The position numbers and the translations under genes were made by a program. Shown here piece by piece: positions 14,820 to 27,579 of a DNA stretch of 64,000 bases (within the stretch, counting starts at the first letter, position 1; every line of letters begins with the position of its first letter). The notes under the pieces were generated by a model that saw nothing but the letters and a program-made list of their open reading frames with translations, was not told the origin of the DNA and did no database searches. Source of the DNA: Atopsyche davidsoni (lineage: Eukaryota; Arthropoda; Insecta; Trichoptera; Hydrobiosidae); assembly GCA_022113835.1 (NCBI GenBank), contig JAILWY010000013.1:13812001-13876000 (forward strand), read 5' to 3'.

Positions 14820-17214
14820 ATGAATGTATCAGAGCAAATTCAAAACGAAATGGATGTATTTTTCAAAATCGCGACAAATCCTTTAAAAATAGTTGGTCTA
14901 CATCCACTGACAAAATGGAGACGCTTACAGAGCATAGTGGCTAAGATCGCGATGGGATCTTTGATAATATCTTCAATACAACTGACCATCAGTTTTTATG
15001 CTTGTCGAAATATGTCCCTCATAGAGTTGACCGACAAGGCAGCAAATATGGGAACATGCTATCTTGTTTTGGCTAAGTTTTGGTTTGTTTATTCTAGACC
15101 CGACTGCTATGCAAACCTTTTGATGAAACTCCGAAACAACCTATGGAGTGATTGTAAAGACATTGATTTGATAATTTGCAGAAAGTATTTTTCATACGTA
15201 AAAATGCTTGCTGTTTATTTTATTCGAATAGCGTACTGTGCGCTTTTATCGTTTAACTCTATCCCCATTGTTTTGATGGTTTACGAATATCTCTCCACGC
15301 AAAGATATCAAAGGTTGCTTCTTTATAATGGATGGTACCCATTTGAGAAAGATAATTATTATGTGTATTTGTATATTTTTGAGTGTTTCATGCAAGACGT
15401 CATAATTTGGTCAAACCTGGCGGTGGATTTGTATAACAATGCGATTATTTTATTTATTTGTATGCATATAAAAAGGCTTCAGAATCAACTTACGTGTTTA
15501 CTTAGTGAAGATGAAATCCAAATAATTGAAACGAAGGCGCCACAGCAAGCCGACATACAAACGAATTTAAATGAACTTCTTGGGCGTATTGTTCGAAACC
15601 ACGGCATAATAATAAGGTAAGTGATTATTATATAATCAATTATCAAAATTATAGGTTATTATTAATTATAAATTATAGCTTATTCGTACCAATAAGGTAT
15701 CTCAATTACTTAACAGAAATTCCATAATATGCAATCATATCACTCTTCTGAAAAACTAAGTAAGTTCAAACATAATCATGTCTTAAAAAAGTGTAATCAC
15801 AGGTTTTAAAATTGATTCAATAGAATTAATTGTGTCGATTAAAAAAAAGCATTGAGTTCAATTTCAGTTCATTGAACTTTTTGGTGCAGGAACGATCTGT
15901 TATTCTTAATTGAAGTAAATGATTAAAATCCATGTGAAAATAGCACTTAATATGGTATTGTATTTTTTCAGCACTGTGCACGAGTTGAATGATCTTATGT
16001 CTTACACAATGGTACTCGATTACCTTCTAGGCTCTATATTCATATGTCTGACATCGTTCACTTTTATTGTTAAGTATATGTTCATCTTACTTTTACAAAT
16101 TATAATTATAAAACCTAAATTATATTAATACGAAAGCAACTTAATCTTATGTTGTGTTTCTAGGCTGTAGAAGACACTTACCGACAATTGCGATTCATTG
16201 GGTTTTTTTCGTCGCTAATTCTAATTTTATTTGGCCAGTGTGTATTTGGTCAAATATTAGTCAATCATGTAAGTACAATAATTAGTTATGAGCCTAATTA
16301 TGCATAATAACAATGATAAAAATGTTACATATATTAACCAAATTATAAATTGTTGGTGTAAACGCTCTTGTATTTAGTTATTTGGATCAGTATGTTCTTT
16401 AAAAACTATTAACATCACCAAGTTTATTAATGAGAAAACAGCATTAACAATCAATATTGTCTCTTTTATCTCCTGAAAATAAAAACATCATATTTTTTGA
16501 TATAAAAATAGAGTACAAAATAAAACAAAACTTCCACGTATTAAAGATATAGACATATACAGAGCGCCCTTACTGAAAAGATACAAAAATCAGAGTATAG
16601 TTAATACACCTATCTTTTACTCAATTCACTTATATTTTCTTTTGGTTGTCGTGTGTTAAAAAAACATTGTTTCAGAGTGCTGGTATGGCAAAATCCGCGT
16701 ACTTCTCGCCCTGGTACCAGGCAGACAATCGAGGCAAAAAGAAGCTCCTCTTCATCCTAATGAGATCCCAGAAGACGGTGCAGATAACCGCCAAGGGAGT
16801 CATCCCCATGAACTTACAAACATTTTCCAGTGTGAGGACAGATATTTTACACACAATCTTATCTTTTCAACATCACTTGAAAATATTATTTTAAAACTTG
16901 TGGCTAAAATTCGTAAAATTTTTCACAAATTTTTATTTATACTAATCAGCCGATTAAAAAATTTATTGTATACATTTTTACGAAATTTCTGATGTGTTCT
17001 GTATAAATTGAAGTTATTTTCGTTCATATGATCCTTTAACTAAATATTATTGTTTTTTATAAAAAATACAAAAAAGACACGTTTAATTCAAGTGTAGAAG
17101 CATTACAACTTTGAGAATATCCATTTTCATTAATTACTGTATCTTTTTTTTCAGATTATGAGTAACTCGTGGACCGGTTTTACGCTTCTGAGAACTGTCT
17201 ATAATACTTTTTAA
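14820..17214 (+). CDS. Odorant receptor 2 of the tandem array (7tm_6 family), 404 aa
   Basis: Five coding exons at 14820-15616, 15972-16068, 16164-16268, 16676-16831 and 17155-17214, with GT-AG borders (donors GTAAGT, GTTAAG, GTAAGT, GTGAGG) and an unbroken frame of 1215 nt. The middle exons have exactly the same lengths as in the two flanking receptors, showing common origin by tandem duplication. Exon 4 contains the family pattern SAGMAKSAYFSPWYQ followed by RSQKTVQIT. The last exon ends SWTGFTLLRTVYNTF. It is the most diverged of the three: for example, the loop that reads LLPFD in the others is LLLYNGWYPFEKDNYY here. A ligand different from its neighbours' is plausible but not shown. Little else can be said of its regulation. 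Confidence 0.92.
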
Positions 17215-19052
17215 CTTTTTTGTTTACCTGTGACATCAAATCTGCACATGATTTTTCAAGATTAAAAATCAAAGAGTATAGAAGAAATAAAATTAGACTA
17301 GTCATTTTTGGATTTATTCACATTAAATGAATTATGTTAATATAGTAATCATATTGAGATTTCAGACTAACGGCTTAATTTATAATATGATAATATGGCG
17401 GTAAAAATACTAAATGCATAATAAAATATTTTACTAAGAATCTATTTTTTCAAACTTAAAAAATCAAATAAAAATTTAGGCGGACATTTTATAAAATATG
17501 CATTAAATATCCGAATATGTAACTGTTTGAGCACTGCTATGTTTTTGAGTTTAAGTATTATTATATTGTCATGTTTTAAAGTGCACTCCTTTGACATGCT
17601 CTATAATCTGTAATATAAAACCCATTTCTAGTCACCCTGAAAAACTCGTTATTTGAATGGAATAAAAATTATAAATAATATTTAATACCGGTGCAAATAA
17701 TATGGTTTTTTATTTCTACTATTTTGAAACTATTGAAAATATTTGGAGGGTGAAAATAATTTTCATCGTGTCTTTAAATTCTGAAATATAAAAATATTTG
17801 GATACATAAATTAAGCGGTGAAATAATATATATATATATATTATTTAATACAAATCCTTTCAGTGATAGCGCAGAGTTTAAAAAAATATTATATATAAAC
17901 TCACTATATTAGTTCTGGGTTAAGTTTTTTTTTAAATATATTTTGTAGAACTCAAATAGTGTTACGTATTTCAAAAATGCTTAAGTTTGTTAATACAATT
18001 CATAATTATTTAGAAAATAATAGTTAATTGTCTCGTCTTCCAGTGGGTTGGTTGATTGTCGATCATGGAGAAACGATTTGAAGCTGGAAGAGATATAATA
18101 AACCTTTTTTTAAATCATTTTACTCACATCAGATTTATTACATTTTTATTAATAAAACTAAGTAGAATGATTTGTATTCAAAGTTAAATATGATTTTATA
18201 GTAAAATGATAGTTTTTTTGTCAGAAAAATACGTAAGTCTAATGAAAAGGCTCACATAAAAAATGCTAAGTTTTCATCTAGTCAATAAATATCTTAAACA
18301 ATCTAGATTTTTTTGACGATTGGCGAGAGACACGACGAGTGTATTTAAAAAAATTGAGTGTGCTGGATATATACGAATAAAGTATATTATCATTGCAATT
18401 TATTGTCTATCAGTTTTCATATGGTTATAATACGATAAAATTATGTATTTAATATACTTGGCCTGTTATTAGAGCGGACTGTTTACACGTGTAAAGAATT
18501 CTGTTTGCATACTCTATAATCTTATAAAATATATGCATTTGAAGGACATTTTACAACTAACAGAATAAAAATTAAAAAATAAAACTAAACTGGTGCAGGT
18601 CATATGTCTTTCACTAGGTAAAATATAAAGAATATATGAAAATATACTTTTATTATCGAAAGGATAAAATTTTTGTTTATAATATTTGATTTTTTATTTC
18701 TCGTGTTTACTACATATACAAAAAATATTTAAAAATTTGATGATAATGTTACTTACAGTTGATAATCAAAACTTAATAATCTCTAAGTGTTAACTAAAAA
18801 TCCTATATGGTAAGATAATTTTTTTAAGAAAATGTTCTAATTAAAAATAAATTTTATTAATTCTTGGACATTAATGTTAAATAACGTTAATAATTTCCAA
18901 GCTTTGAAATATTATATGTGCCCCATCACTCGAAGTTATTGTAGCAAAGCGTTTATATAAGCCCATTCAAATATAAATTAGTTGGATATTGTTTTTACAG
19001 TAAAAAGTGATGCATATCATCAACTACTCCCACATTTGATCGAAAATTTAAT
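17215..19052. other. Intergenic spacer between odorant receptors 2 and 3
   Basis: AT-rich spacer. I see no gene, RNA or clear mobile element in it. Confidence 0.6.
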
Positions 19053-21040
19053 ATGTTTAACTTACAAGATATTCAGTTCGAGTTTGATAAGTCGTTGGAA
19101 TTTGCAATCAAAAGCACAAGATCTGTTCGATTATATCCTCTCGTCGACCGCAGTGCGTCACAGAAGGCTAAAATTATTTTGACTAAAATCATAGGATCGC
19201 TCGCAATGTTTCAAGTGCTGATGAGCCTTATTGTCATAGAGCGCGTCACTCTGGTAGACTTTGCCGATAAAGCAAACTCAATAGGAATCGGCCTACTCTT
19301 TTTGTTGAAATACCATCTCGTGGACATCTACGGCGATAAATACCATTATCTGATAAACCGCCTACGAAACGATCTCTGGACGAGCAACAAAGCTATACAA
19401 TCACCCAACTGTATAAATATTTCTAAAGATTACTGTGCAAAATGGATGAAATTCATTCGAATCTTGCAGTGTTTTGCTGCATTGGCTATCTTAGGTTGTA
19501 GCTTGATTCCAATTCTTGCCATGGGCTACGTAAAATATTTCACTGAAGATGAAGTAAAACGTTTGTTACCTTTTGACTTTTGGTTTCCTATCAGCGGGGA
19601 ATATATATACTTCTTCTTATACATTGAAGAGACCATTGTTGTAGCGATAGTATCATGGACATTTATGTCAATAGATGCATTCAATGGATCGATTTTGGTT
19701 AATATATATGTACACTTGGATTGCCTCAAGGACGCTATGGTTAACCTAGTCAGTGAGGAAGAGGCTGAAATTCTGAAAATGTTTGATGAAGATCACCCTT
19801 CAGTTTTGAATGTGAATGAGAGTATATATAAGAGGCTTTCAGCATTAATAAAAAGGCACACAGAAATTATTGAGTGAGAATATAAATCATAATTTTGAAT
19901 AAATGTGTTAATTTTTATTGTTTTCAAATTGTTTTCCTAAACTTTTAGAATTGTGGAGATAATCGATCATGTACTCAGCAGAGTTCTCTTTATTAACTTC
20001 GTGTTTGGGTCAGTATTTCTCTGTATGACAGGATTCGTTTACACGGTAAATATCTTTAATTTAAATATTGACAAAGACATGAATATTCATTATTTAAAAA
20101 AATATTTGCTATTCAATCAACATTTTATTTGAATTCCAGGTTGTTGAAGATATCCACAGGAAGATGAAGTTTTTGATAATTTTTTTTAGTTTCATGGTAG
20201 TTATGTTTGACCACTGCCTTTTCGGTCAAATAATATCAGACTTGGTATGAAGAAAACAATTAAATGTAAAAATTTCTTCCAATTAAACCCTCCTTGTATA
20301 TGTTCTATTTAATATTTCAGAGCCAAGCCTTCCCCGATAGTATCTATGGATCCCATTGGTATTTGACAAATAGAAAGATTAAAAAAACTATCATGTTTGT
20401 CATGCTAAGAGCTCAAAAACCCTTAACACTTTCTGCGATGGGCTATGTGGATATAAATTTTAGCTCGTTTTCTAGAGTAAGTATACACTTTTAATGGCTT
20501 TCGATACATTTTTATAAAAACATGTGGATTTCAATTTGCTGATATCGGAATCAAAATAAATATTTTATTACTGTTTGATGTTACATAATATAGCTTAAGA
20601 ATTGTCAATACAGATAGAAAAAGGAATGTTATTTGTTAACAACCAAAACTAACAAAAAAAAAATATTCTTTCACATATTAATGACTTGAATTCAAAAATG
20701 GTAATATTTTTTATGGTCAATGTATATTTTTAAAACATAATGTTTTTAACTGAAAACAATGAAGAAAAATAAGAATAAACGAGTAAGAATACTAAAATTT
20801 AGCCATAACAAAAGGTCTAATTATGATGTGTATCTAGGAATAATTATAATGTGTATCTTGTTAAGCCGAATGAATTATTTTAGCTTCTTTTGTAGGTAAA
20901 ATATTAGTAACTGAAGTATTCATCTATAAAAATCATATTTATTAAATTAGAAAACTGTAAAATAACATTTTTTTTTGTTTTAGCTCGCCAGTACTTCGTG
21001 GTCTTATTTCACTCTTCTGAGGACAGTTTATAAAGACTAA
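19053..21040 (+). CDS. Odorant receptor 3 of the tandem array (7tm_6 family), 411 aa
   Basis: Coding exons are 19053-19873, 19949-20045, 20140-20244, 20321-20476 and 20984-21040 (1236 nt). All junctions are GT-AG, and intron phases match the two upstream receptors (phase 2 after exon 1, then phase 0). Exon 1 carries most membrane segments. Exon 4 has SQAFPDSIYGSHWYL and RAQKPLTLS, and the final exon ends SYFTLLRTVYKD. Similarity to the first gene is obvious along exon 1 (LYPLVDRS, LLPFDFW, HLDCLKDAMVNLVSEEE), so these two probably derive from a more recent duplication than the middle gene. The start chosen is the only ATG that gives the usual OR N-terminus; an overlapping frame at 18982 is a shadow. 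It lies about 4 kb upstream of the first cecropin. Confidence 0.93.
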
Positions 21041-24000
21041 ATTATTGTTAAAAAAGAAAATATTTATATGTTTATATTACAACTATAATAACGTTTCTCT
21101 TCATTGTAATATTTGTTTGTTTTCGTGGTAATTTAAATATATTTCATAACATTAAAAAGCACGCCATGAGAAAAACCTAAACATTAGAAATTTTTTGAAC
21201 TAATTATTTTGTTAAATAAAACTTAGTTATTAATTAAAAAATTATCAAATTAAAATTAATCGTCAACGGGACAAAAACTTTGACATAAAATCCCTGACAA
21301 AAAACTTTTTTCCTTTTTACTCTTTGTAATCATTTTAATAATCATATTTCTCGAAAGGCTATTGAGTCATTATTTGTCCGTTTTTATGAGAAGGTTGTTT
21401 ATAATTTTGCAGGTCTTTTTTCTGTATTTCTATAGGCGCTTTGTCCGGCACCCTTAGGGGGTGAGTTTCCACAGCAACCCCGTGTGGACCGACAAAGACG
21501 CGAACCCAATACCTTTATTGGATCGGCAGTGAAAACAGAAAAGAATCAGCTTATATCGCATAATGAGAGGCAAGAGGTTATTCTCGGTCTTAATAATCAT
21601 TTACAATGATCTACCTTCTTAACGATTGTCAACTTGCGGTCCGCACTGGATATTATTTATACCTATACATATATTTTTACGGTTATATTTTAAGAAACAT
21701 GTAAATTTCCAAATTTATTGTGATCCAGTCTTGAGTGTTTTTACTGGCATGTTTTATAATATTTTATTATATCTTTTAAAATGAAATCGAAAATTTTTAA
21801 AGCTTCTGACTTTATCAGATTCTGAGTCAAGAAACCTGATTTTTTTTAAATGTACACCAACCTTTGATGTATATTTATGGATTTAATAAGCGACTAATGC
21901 AAGTAAGAAGATAATTTATAAGTCATTGAAATTTTAGCACCTGGCCAAATAGTTAGTGTCTCTTTTTTAAACATAATAATGACATATGCAGATTTACACT
22001 TGCATATACACGTCCATTTAGTATTAAAAGTTACAGATTGTCGTTGTTTTGCAATTAATAAATTCGTGCATTAGGCGCAATAATTATCTACGATGAATAT
22101 TTGTGAGAAAAAAACTTTTTTTAAAAACAAAATTATATCAATAAATATTGTTTAGTATATAATAGAAAAATAATTTTTAATCACTGAATCCTCCAAAGAA
22201 TCAAAAAAAATTGTAGGGGTCAAGGCAATCGTCAAATTGTGTTTTGACATCGATTGAAGTTTAATCCAGTCACATTTAAAAAATATTTAAAATAAGTTAC
22301 TTTCGTTTTTGAAATCACTGGGGATTCAGTAGACAACGAGTAATGAAGGGTGGATGCAAAAAGAACATTTCATTGCCAAAGTTTTCCCGTTTCGGTTTGC
22401 ATAGAACTTTCACTTGCTCTCTTCTGCAGATGCTTTTCGGATATACTTTTGCTGTGTTTATGAGAAATATATTTTTAATATTATTTACCATACATGCCTT
22501 TATTATTGTTGGTGCTTTTTTTTCCGAATTCAAAAAAACTCATATATATTTTATTTATAATGTATAATTTACTTTTCATATTGTAAGTACGGTGGGTGCG
22601 CGGCTTGTTCATACAGAATCTCTCAAAAGCCGGATGTTTACGGAGTGGGGCGCTCGCTGCGGTCCCGAGTCGAGACCAAAGCAAATAAACCACCGAGAGC
22701 ATTCGACAGGACGGACACGATAAATTAAAATTATTGCTTCGAGCCCTCCCCACCCCAGGGTACGAAAAACCTGTACAAACACACTCAGATATATTACTTC
22801 AAAAGGTATTCGAGCTGCACTGGCGATATTGGCATAACTCCCAAGATTACGACCATAAGAAATCAAAATGTATATTTTTTATTATTTTATTAAATATACT
22901 TTTATTAAATTTTAAAAACCATTACATTGATTGTATCAGTTTCGCAAACAGCAGGTACTCCGTAGCGAGAACGTTGGACCAGTCTTTACTACACATGTCT
23001 ATTGTGGAAACAGGTAAAGTATTGACGTATCACTTTTGTGTTGTATATATACGCAACAAACTGCAATCACGCAAAAGTATGAAAGGTATTTCTGTTTGAA
23101 CATTTATTCCTCCCTCGATTAAAGGGTAGCTTTAGCTCGGATGGGGGGGAGTTAACAGCTCGTGGGGTGACAATTTTCTAAGGCGTCTTGCGACCTCAAT
23201 ACGTTTCATTCAGTAATTCGAGGGGAATATTCCAAATCTGCGGACTCAGCGCCAGTCGATATGAATTTCTAAAGAGGCCTGAATATTTGCTTGAATAAGG
23301 TAGTTGAGTTATTTATTTTAATCTGAGTAAATTACAAGAGCCTGCCTTTACATTATTGAACTGTGAATTGCTTTCAAGAAAGATTATGGTTTACATAAAC
23401 CTTTTAAATGTTTTATAATCAAATTTGAAAATATTAATTTATTTTTAAAAAATTATGGGACATATATAAAAATAATGATATTATCAATATATCTAATTAT
23501 ATCCGTTGTATAAAGTAAATAATACTATTTTTAGCCCTCATTCTATTGATAGCTATTTTTATTCAGAATTCATAGCTTCATATCTGACCGAGGCATTCCC
23601 ATAGATTTTAATCACCATCCGCACCTCGTGAGAATTGTTTTCAGCATCAAATAGAGATAAATCTATGATTACTTAAAATTGTTATAAGCCGGTTATTTAA
23701 AAGGTTATATTTTTGTATTAAACGCTTAAAATATAGCATGTTTTAATTCACTGTCATTTTGTCGAAATAAATAAAATTGTTTTCAAATATATTATCCACA
23801 AGTAGCAATTCCAGCATCGCTATCGAATTTTCCTACCAGTTTGCTGTAACGGCCGTCTGCAGAGATTGTAAACGGTAACTAACGGAGATAAAACAAATAA
23901 CACAGCAATAAACCCACGGGAACAGCGGTTAGCCCCGCGACACACGCTCAGCAAAATACCGGAAACCCATAAACCTCGTCCAAAAAACCCGCCCCGCAAT

Positions 24001-25093
24001 AGACTCGTCCAATATCCGGTGAGCTAAGGGGCTGCAGGTCCCGGCCTCCCGGCCAGCTAATAAAGCCTTCCCACATAAATGCAAGCTGTTAAATATCTCC
24101 ATCCAAGATGGCTATGGGGAGAAAATATTCAATATACTTGTTCTATTGATACAAAAGTATTACCATATTAAATTGTAGAAGGAAATACAGCGAAAATTCA
24201 ATATTTTCTTTTAAATACGATAAAGTTATGATCTATCTTTTGAAATCATGACAATAATATTTTTATATGTATAACTTATAATTTAGAAAATAAAAATTTA
24301 TAAAAATATATATAAATTTATTTAACACACGGTCTTGTCGTCGGGCTCCAACACTTCACCTTGAAATCAATTGATATTATATAAAATAAATATCAGTGAT
24401 AGATATAAAAAATACGTAGTTGTTTATAAAAAAATCTAGTTAGTATCATTTGTGAGAATCTTTAAATTTATATGTTAAACCAAGATATTAAATTTCAGGT
24501 GCTCCTAAGATTTTTATCATAATTCACGTTTTTAAATACAAATAAGAAAGACAGATCAATAAATTAAAAAAAATATATATGATAACATAAATATTTTAGA
24601 AAGATATTATTTTTCTGTTCTATGTTTGTCTTTGTAAATTATTAAATTTTGATCCGTCTTATTTTGCCAGAAAGTATGTAAATTTTTCAGGGAAACTTTT
24701 GAAAGCGGATATGTATTTTTTATTATAAATATTTTTTAACATCTAACTCTAAGATCTCACTGCCGGCGAGCAACAATTATATAATAACTAAATCATCAGA
24801 CAGTATATATTTTAGGCACATTTTTTTTAATACCTCAAGAAAAAATAACAAATTTAAACATGCTATTTTGATATAAAATTGATATGTGTAATTCCATCTA
24901 CAGAAAATAATCAGTAAATTGTGTAGCCGTCCTTCTACTTATAAATAAAATTTATACCAACTTCAAATGATAAGATGTGTTTATATTACTTGACTAACTG
25001 GCGTGTTTTATTGATGTTTAAGTGTATTGAACTTCATGACCTCAATATCATAAGTTTGCTGTAAATCCCGAGTGATATTATTTTTAGACATTC
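21041..25093. other. Gene-poor spacer with GC islets
   Basis: No gene that I can support. GC-richer islets lie near 21430-21545, 22585-22800 and 23810-24090 and stand out from the AT-rich background. They are candidates for conserved non-coding sequence or unrecognised exons. The open frame at 22734-23099 (121 codons) has no family features that I recognise and is biased to A/T codons after its first third, so I do not call it a gene. Confidence 0.45.
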
Positions 25094-25141
25094 GGAACTC
25101 CCAGCTCCGGCCCCTGGCTTGCTGGTTCTCTGATATAAATA
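25094..25141 (+). promoter_or_regulatory. Candidate kappaB half-match and TATA box of L1
   Basis: GGAACTCCC at 25094-25102 resembles an insect kappaB site. TATAAATA at 25134-25141 lies about 80 bp before the ATG, the same spacing as in other cluster members. Confidence 0.5.
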
Positions 25142-25222
25142 TCTTCACGATTTTATTTCAGGACCAGTCGAACCGTAGCCTTTTCAGTATTAGCAAATAA
25201 CATACAACGAAATCCTGCCAAG

Positions 25223-25872
25223 ATGAACTGCACAGCAAAGTTCTTCGCCTTGTTCCTTGTGGCCGCAATGGTGGCCTCCCACGTATTGTGCTCTGCTTTG
25301 CCCGACCCGCAGCCCAGGTGGATGGACTTTAATGAAAATGTATGTATTCCCTTGTATATTTAAGTATATAAATATTTACTTTCAATAAACAGCACTTGAT
25401 TTTATTGCAATTTTTCCCTTTATTTTATTAATAAATCGAAAATTACAAAAAAAATCACAACCTAAACAACGATTAAATATCTTACAGGATGATATTTGAG
25501 GAAGGAGCAAATTTAAATATTTAGTTAGAAATAATAGTGTTTATCTTGTTTTTATTCAAATAACAATTTTTTTTTCAGTAAAGCTTATTTTTTAAAACAT
25601 TTAAGTCTGTGGGTTCAATAAACAATTCAATAAATTGGCTGCAACAAAATTATCATAGAAGTACAATAATATGAGCAATGCCGCTGTTGTGTTTTGCCAT
25701 TTAATTCAAAGTTTTAGCAATATTTTGAAAATAAATATAAAAATTTAATTTTGAATAACACTGTTATATATTTATACAGGGACGATCCGGTCTAAGACTC
25801 CTCGGGAGCGTCAGAGGCACTGGACCCACGGTGAAAATTCTACAAGAAATGAAGGACTCTTTATACAAGTAA
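25223..25872 (+). CDS. L1: divergent cecropin-like peptide precursor, 69 aa
   Basis: Exon 1 (25223-25339) encodes a signal peptide close to the rest of the cluster (MNCTAKFFALFLVAAMVASH) and a Pro-rich pro-region (LPDPQP) followed by RWMDF. A phase-0 GT-AG intron (25340-25779) leads to exon 2 (25780-25872), which encodes 30 residues beginning GRSGLRLLG and ending KDSLYK. The architecture, the Trp near the mature N-terminus, and GTGPTVKILQ where cecropins have AGPAVKVLQ identify it as a cecropin paralogue. It has lost the KAGQRIR-like helix start, has Met-Asp after the Trp instead of Lys, and has no C-terminal Gly for amidation. It may be antimicrobial with altered specificity, or be decaying while still open. 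A TATA box is present. Confidence 0.75.
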
Positions 25873-27186
25873 ACAACTCAATTTAGAAATATCGCTTACG
25901 TGACCTCATACCTGAAGACTTTTTTTATGTTTTGTATTTTATTTATTTTAGGATAATGTTCAAATGCTTTTTGATTTCAATAAAATTGACTGATTATATT
26001 ATAAGTTTTCCTTTTATTTTTATTCGATTCTGAATTACAAAAAATGAAAATATCTCATCTCAGGACACTTAATTTATAGTAACATTTTGCTAAAATTAAA
26101 ACCACTGAAAAATAAAATAAAAGGAATTTTTTAAATTAGTGAAAAATGGTGGTAGTCGACATTAAAGCAATGAGTAAATAAATATTTGAACACTCTAATA
26201 GAAAAAAAAACTTTTTTGTAGAAAGATACCGTATATTCAAATATATATATAAACAATTATAGTACTAATATATAAGAACTAATGTAAGTGCGTAGCAACA
26301 TTTTCCATATTAACTACGTAAATAAATTCTGTAGGTAACATAAAATTAAGTTTTCCAATTATTTAAGACAAAGAATGCTTATAGTAATATAATTGCACTT
26401 GATCATAAATTTAAGAGCGAAATAAAAAAAAAACATTAAAAATGAATATTTAAAATTTTCGCAATCCAAAGAACTACAAATGCATTTTTAAAATAATTTT
26501 ACATATAACAAATCAAATTAAAGACTCATAACTGAGATAAAAATATAAATTGCAAAATCTTGTATAACCTTAGCTTTAAATATTATTTTTCTATTGTACA
26601 ATCTTGAAGATATCTTCTTATTTTCATTCAAAGTAATAAGTACCCATTGAATGTTCTCAATCAACCGATATATTTTTTTCTTCAATTTTAATTAATATTT
26701 TTACTAAAATTTCAGCATACCGAGAGATGATTAGTATTTTTCAATAAAATAGACCATAATTATTTTTCTGTCTTACTTTTTAATCATGATGACGTGTAAA
26801 TCTGATACAGGAACAGAACACAATGACTCGAGATAAAAACCGATAAGATTATTAATAGAAAAAATAAATAGTTGTTAATGAACTTAATACCGATTTCTTT
26901 TTTCCTGTATATTTTTTTTTGTCCTTTATCGGGAGTTTTATTATTTTACCTTAAAATGACCGATAAGTTTAAAGTGAAGGCAACTGATTAGTAAATCAAT
27001 AATCATGAAACATTTTTAACGCTCTGTATTGGCGTGCTGAGTTGCAATCCCAGGAATCTTCAAGTGCATAATTTATTTATTTCAATTACTTTTTTCTATA
27101 TGAATATGCATGATTTATACTTCCGAATCATTCACAAACTCAATTTTTTTGCCGCATCAATCAAGATTTAGCAATATCTAGACGAG
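25873..27186. other. Intergenic, L1 to L2
   Basis: AT-rich spacer with a polyadenylation signal (AATAAA, about 25978) after L1. No other feature seen. Confidence 0.5.
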
Positions 27187-27579
27187 ATGACTTCCTCAGC
27201 CAAGTTTCTCGCCATGTTTCTGCTGGTCGTGCTGGTGGTCTCTCCAGTGACTTCCTTCCCAATTCCTGAGCCGGAAATAGACTGGAATTTCCTAAAGTAA
27301 ACTGAAAGTTTTCCCCCAAAGAATATTATTTCTTTATATTCTTACAATTGATACAGACTTCATTCCATGAAAACTTAAATCTTTTAAACAATTAATCAAT
27401 TGTTTATTTTTATGATATTCGTCCATTTCAACGATTTTAAGTGCTTTTTTAAAAAATATATTTTAAGGGTAAATTAGTTTTAGGAAATGACAGTGCAGAA
27501 AATTTGTGACAGCATCATCAGTGCTAAACCCGCAGTGGGCATCTTTCAAGACATCAAAGACTCAATCATCTGTAGTTAG
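27187..27579 (+). pseudogene. L2: broken cecropin, type B
   Basis: Exon 1 (from 27187) encodes a type-B-like signal peptide (MTSSAKFLAMFLLVVLVVS) and PIPEPEIDWNFLK, then runs into TAA at 27298. The usual Glu-Ile before the splice site is missing. The only nearby donor (GTAAAC at 27297) would leave phase 2, while exon 2 (27484-27579, after TTTTAG) is open in phase 0, so any spliced product is frameshifted to an early stop. Exon 2 still reads DSIISAKPAVGIFQD and ends SIICS, with a Cys that is unusual in cecropins and no amidation Gly. Most likely this is a pseudogene; a truncated 37-residue product is the alternative. Confidence 0.75.

Noticed and set aside
22734..23099. 121-codon open frame as a novel gene
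   Set aside because: Composition switches from GC-rich to A/T-biased midway, with no signal peptide, domain or splice context seen.
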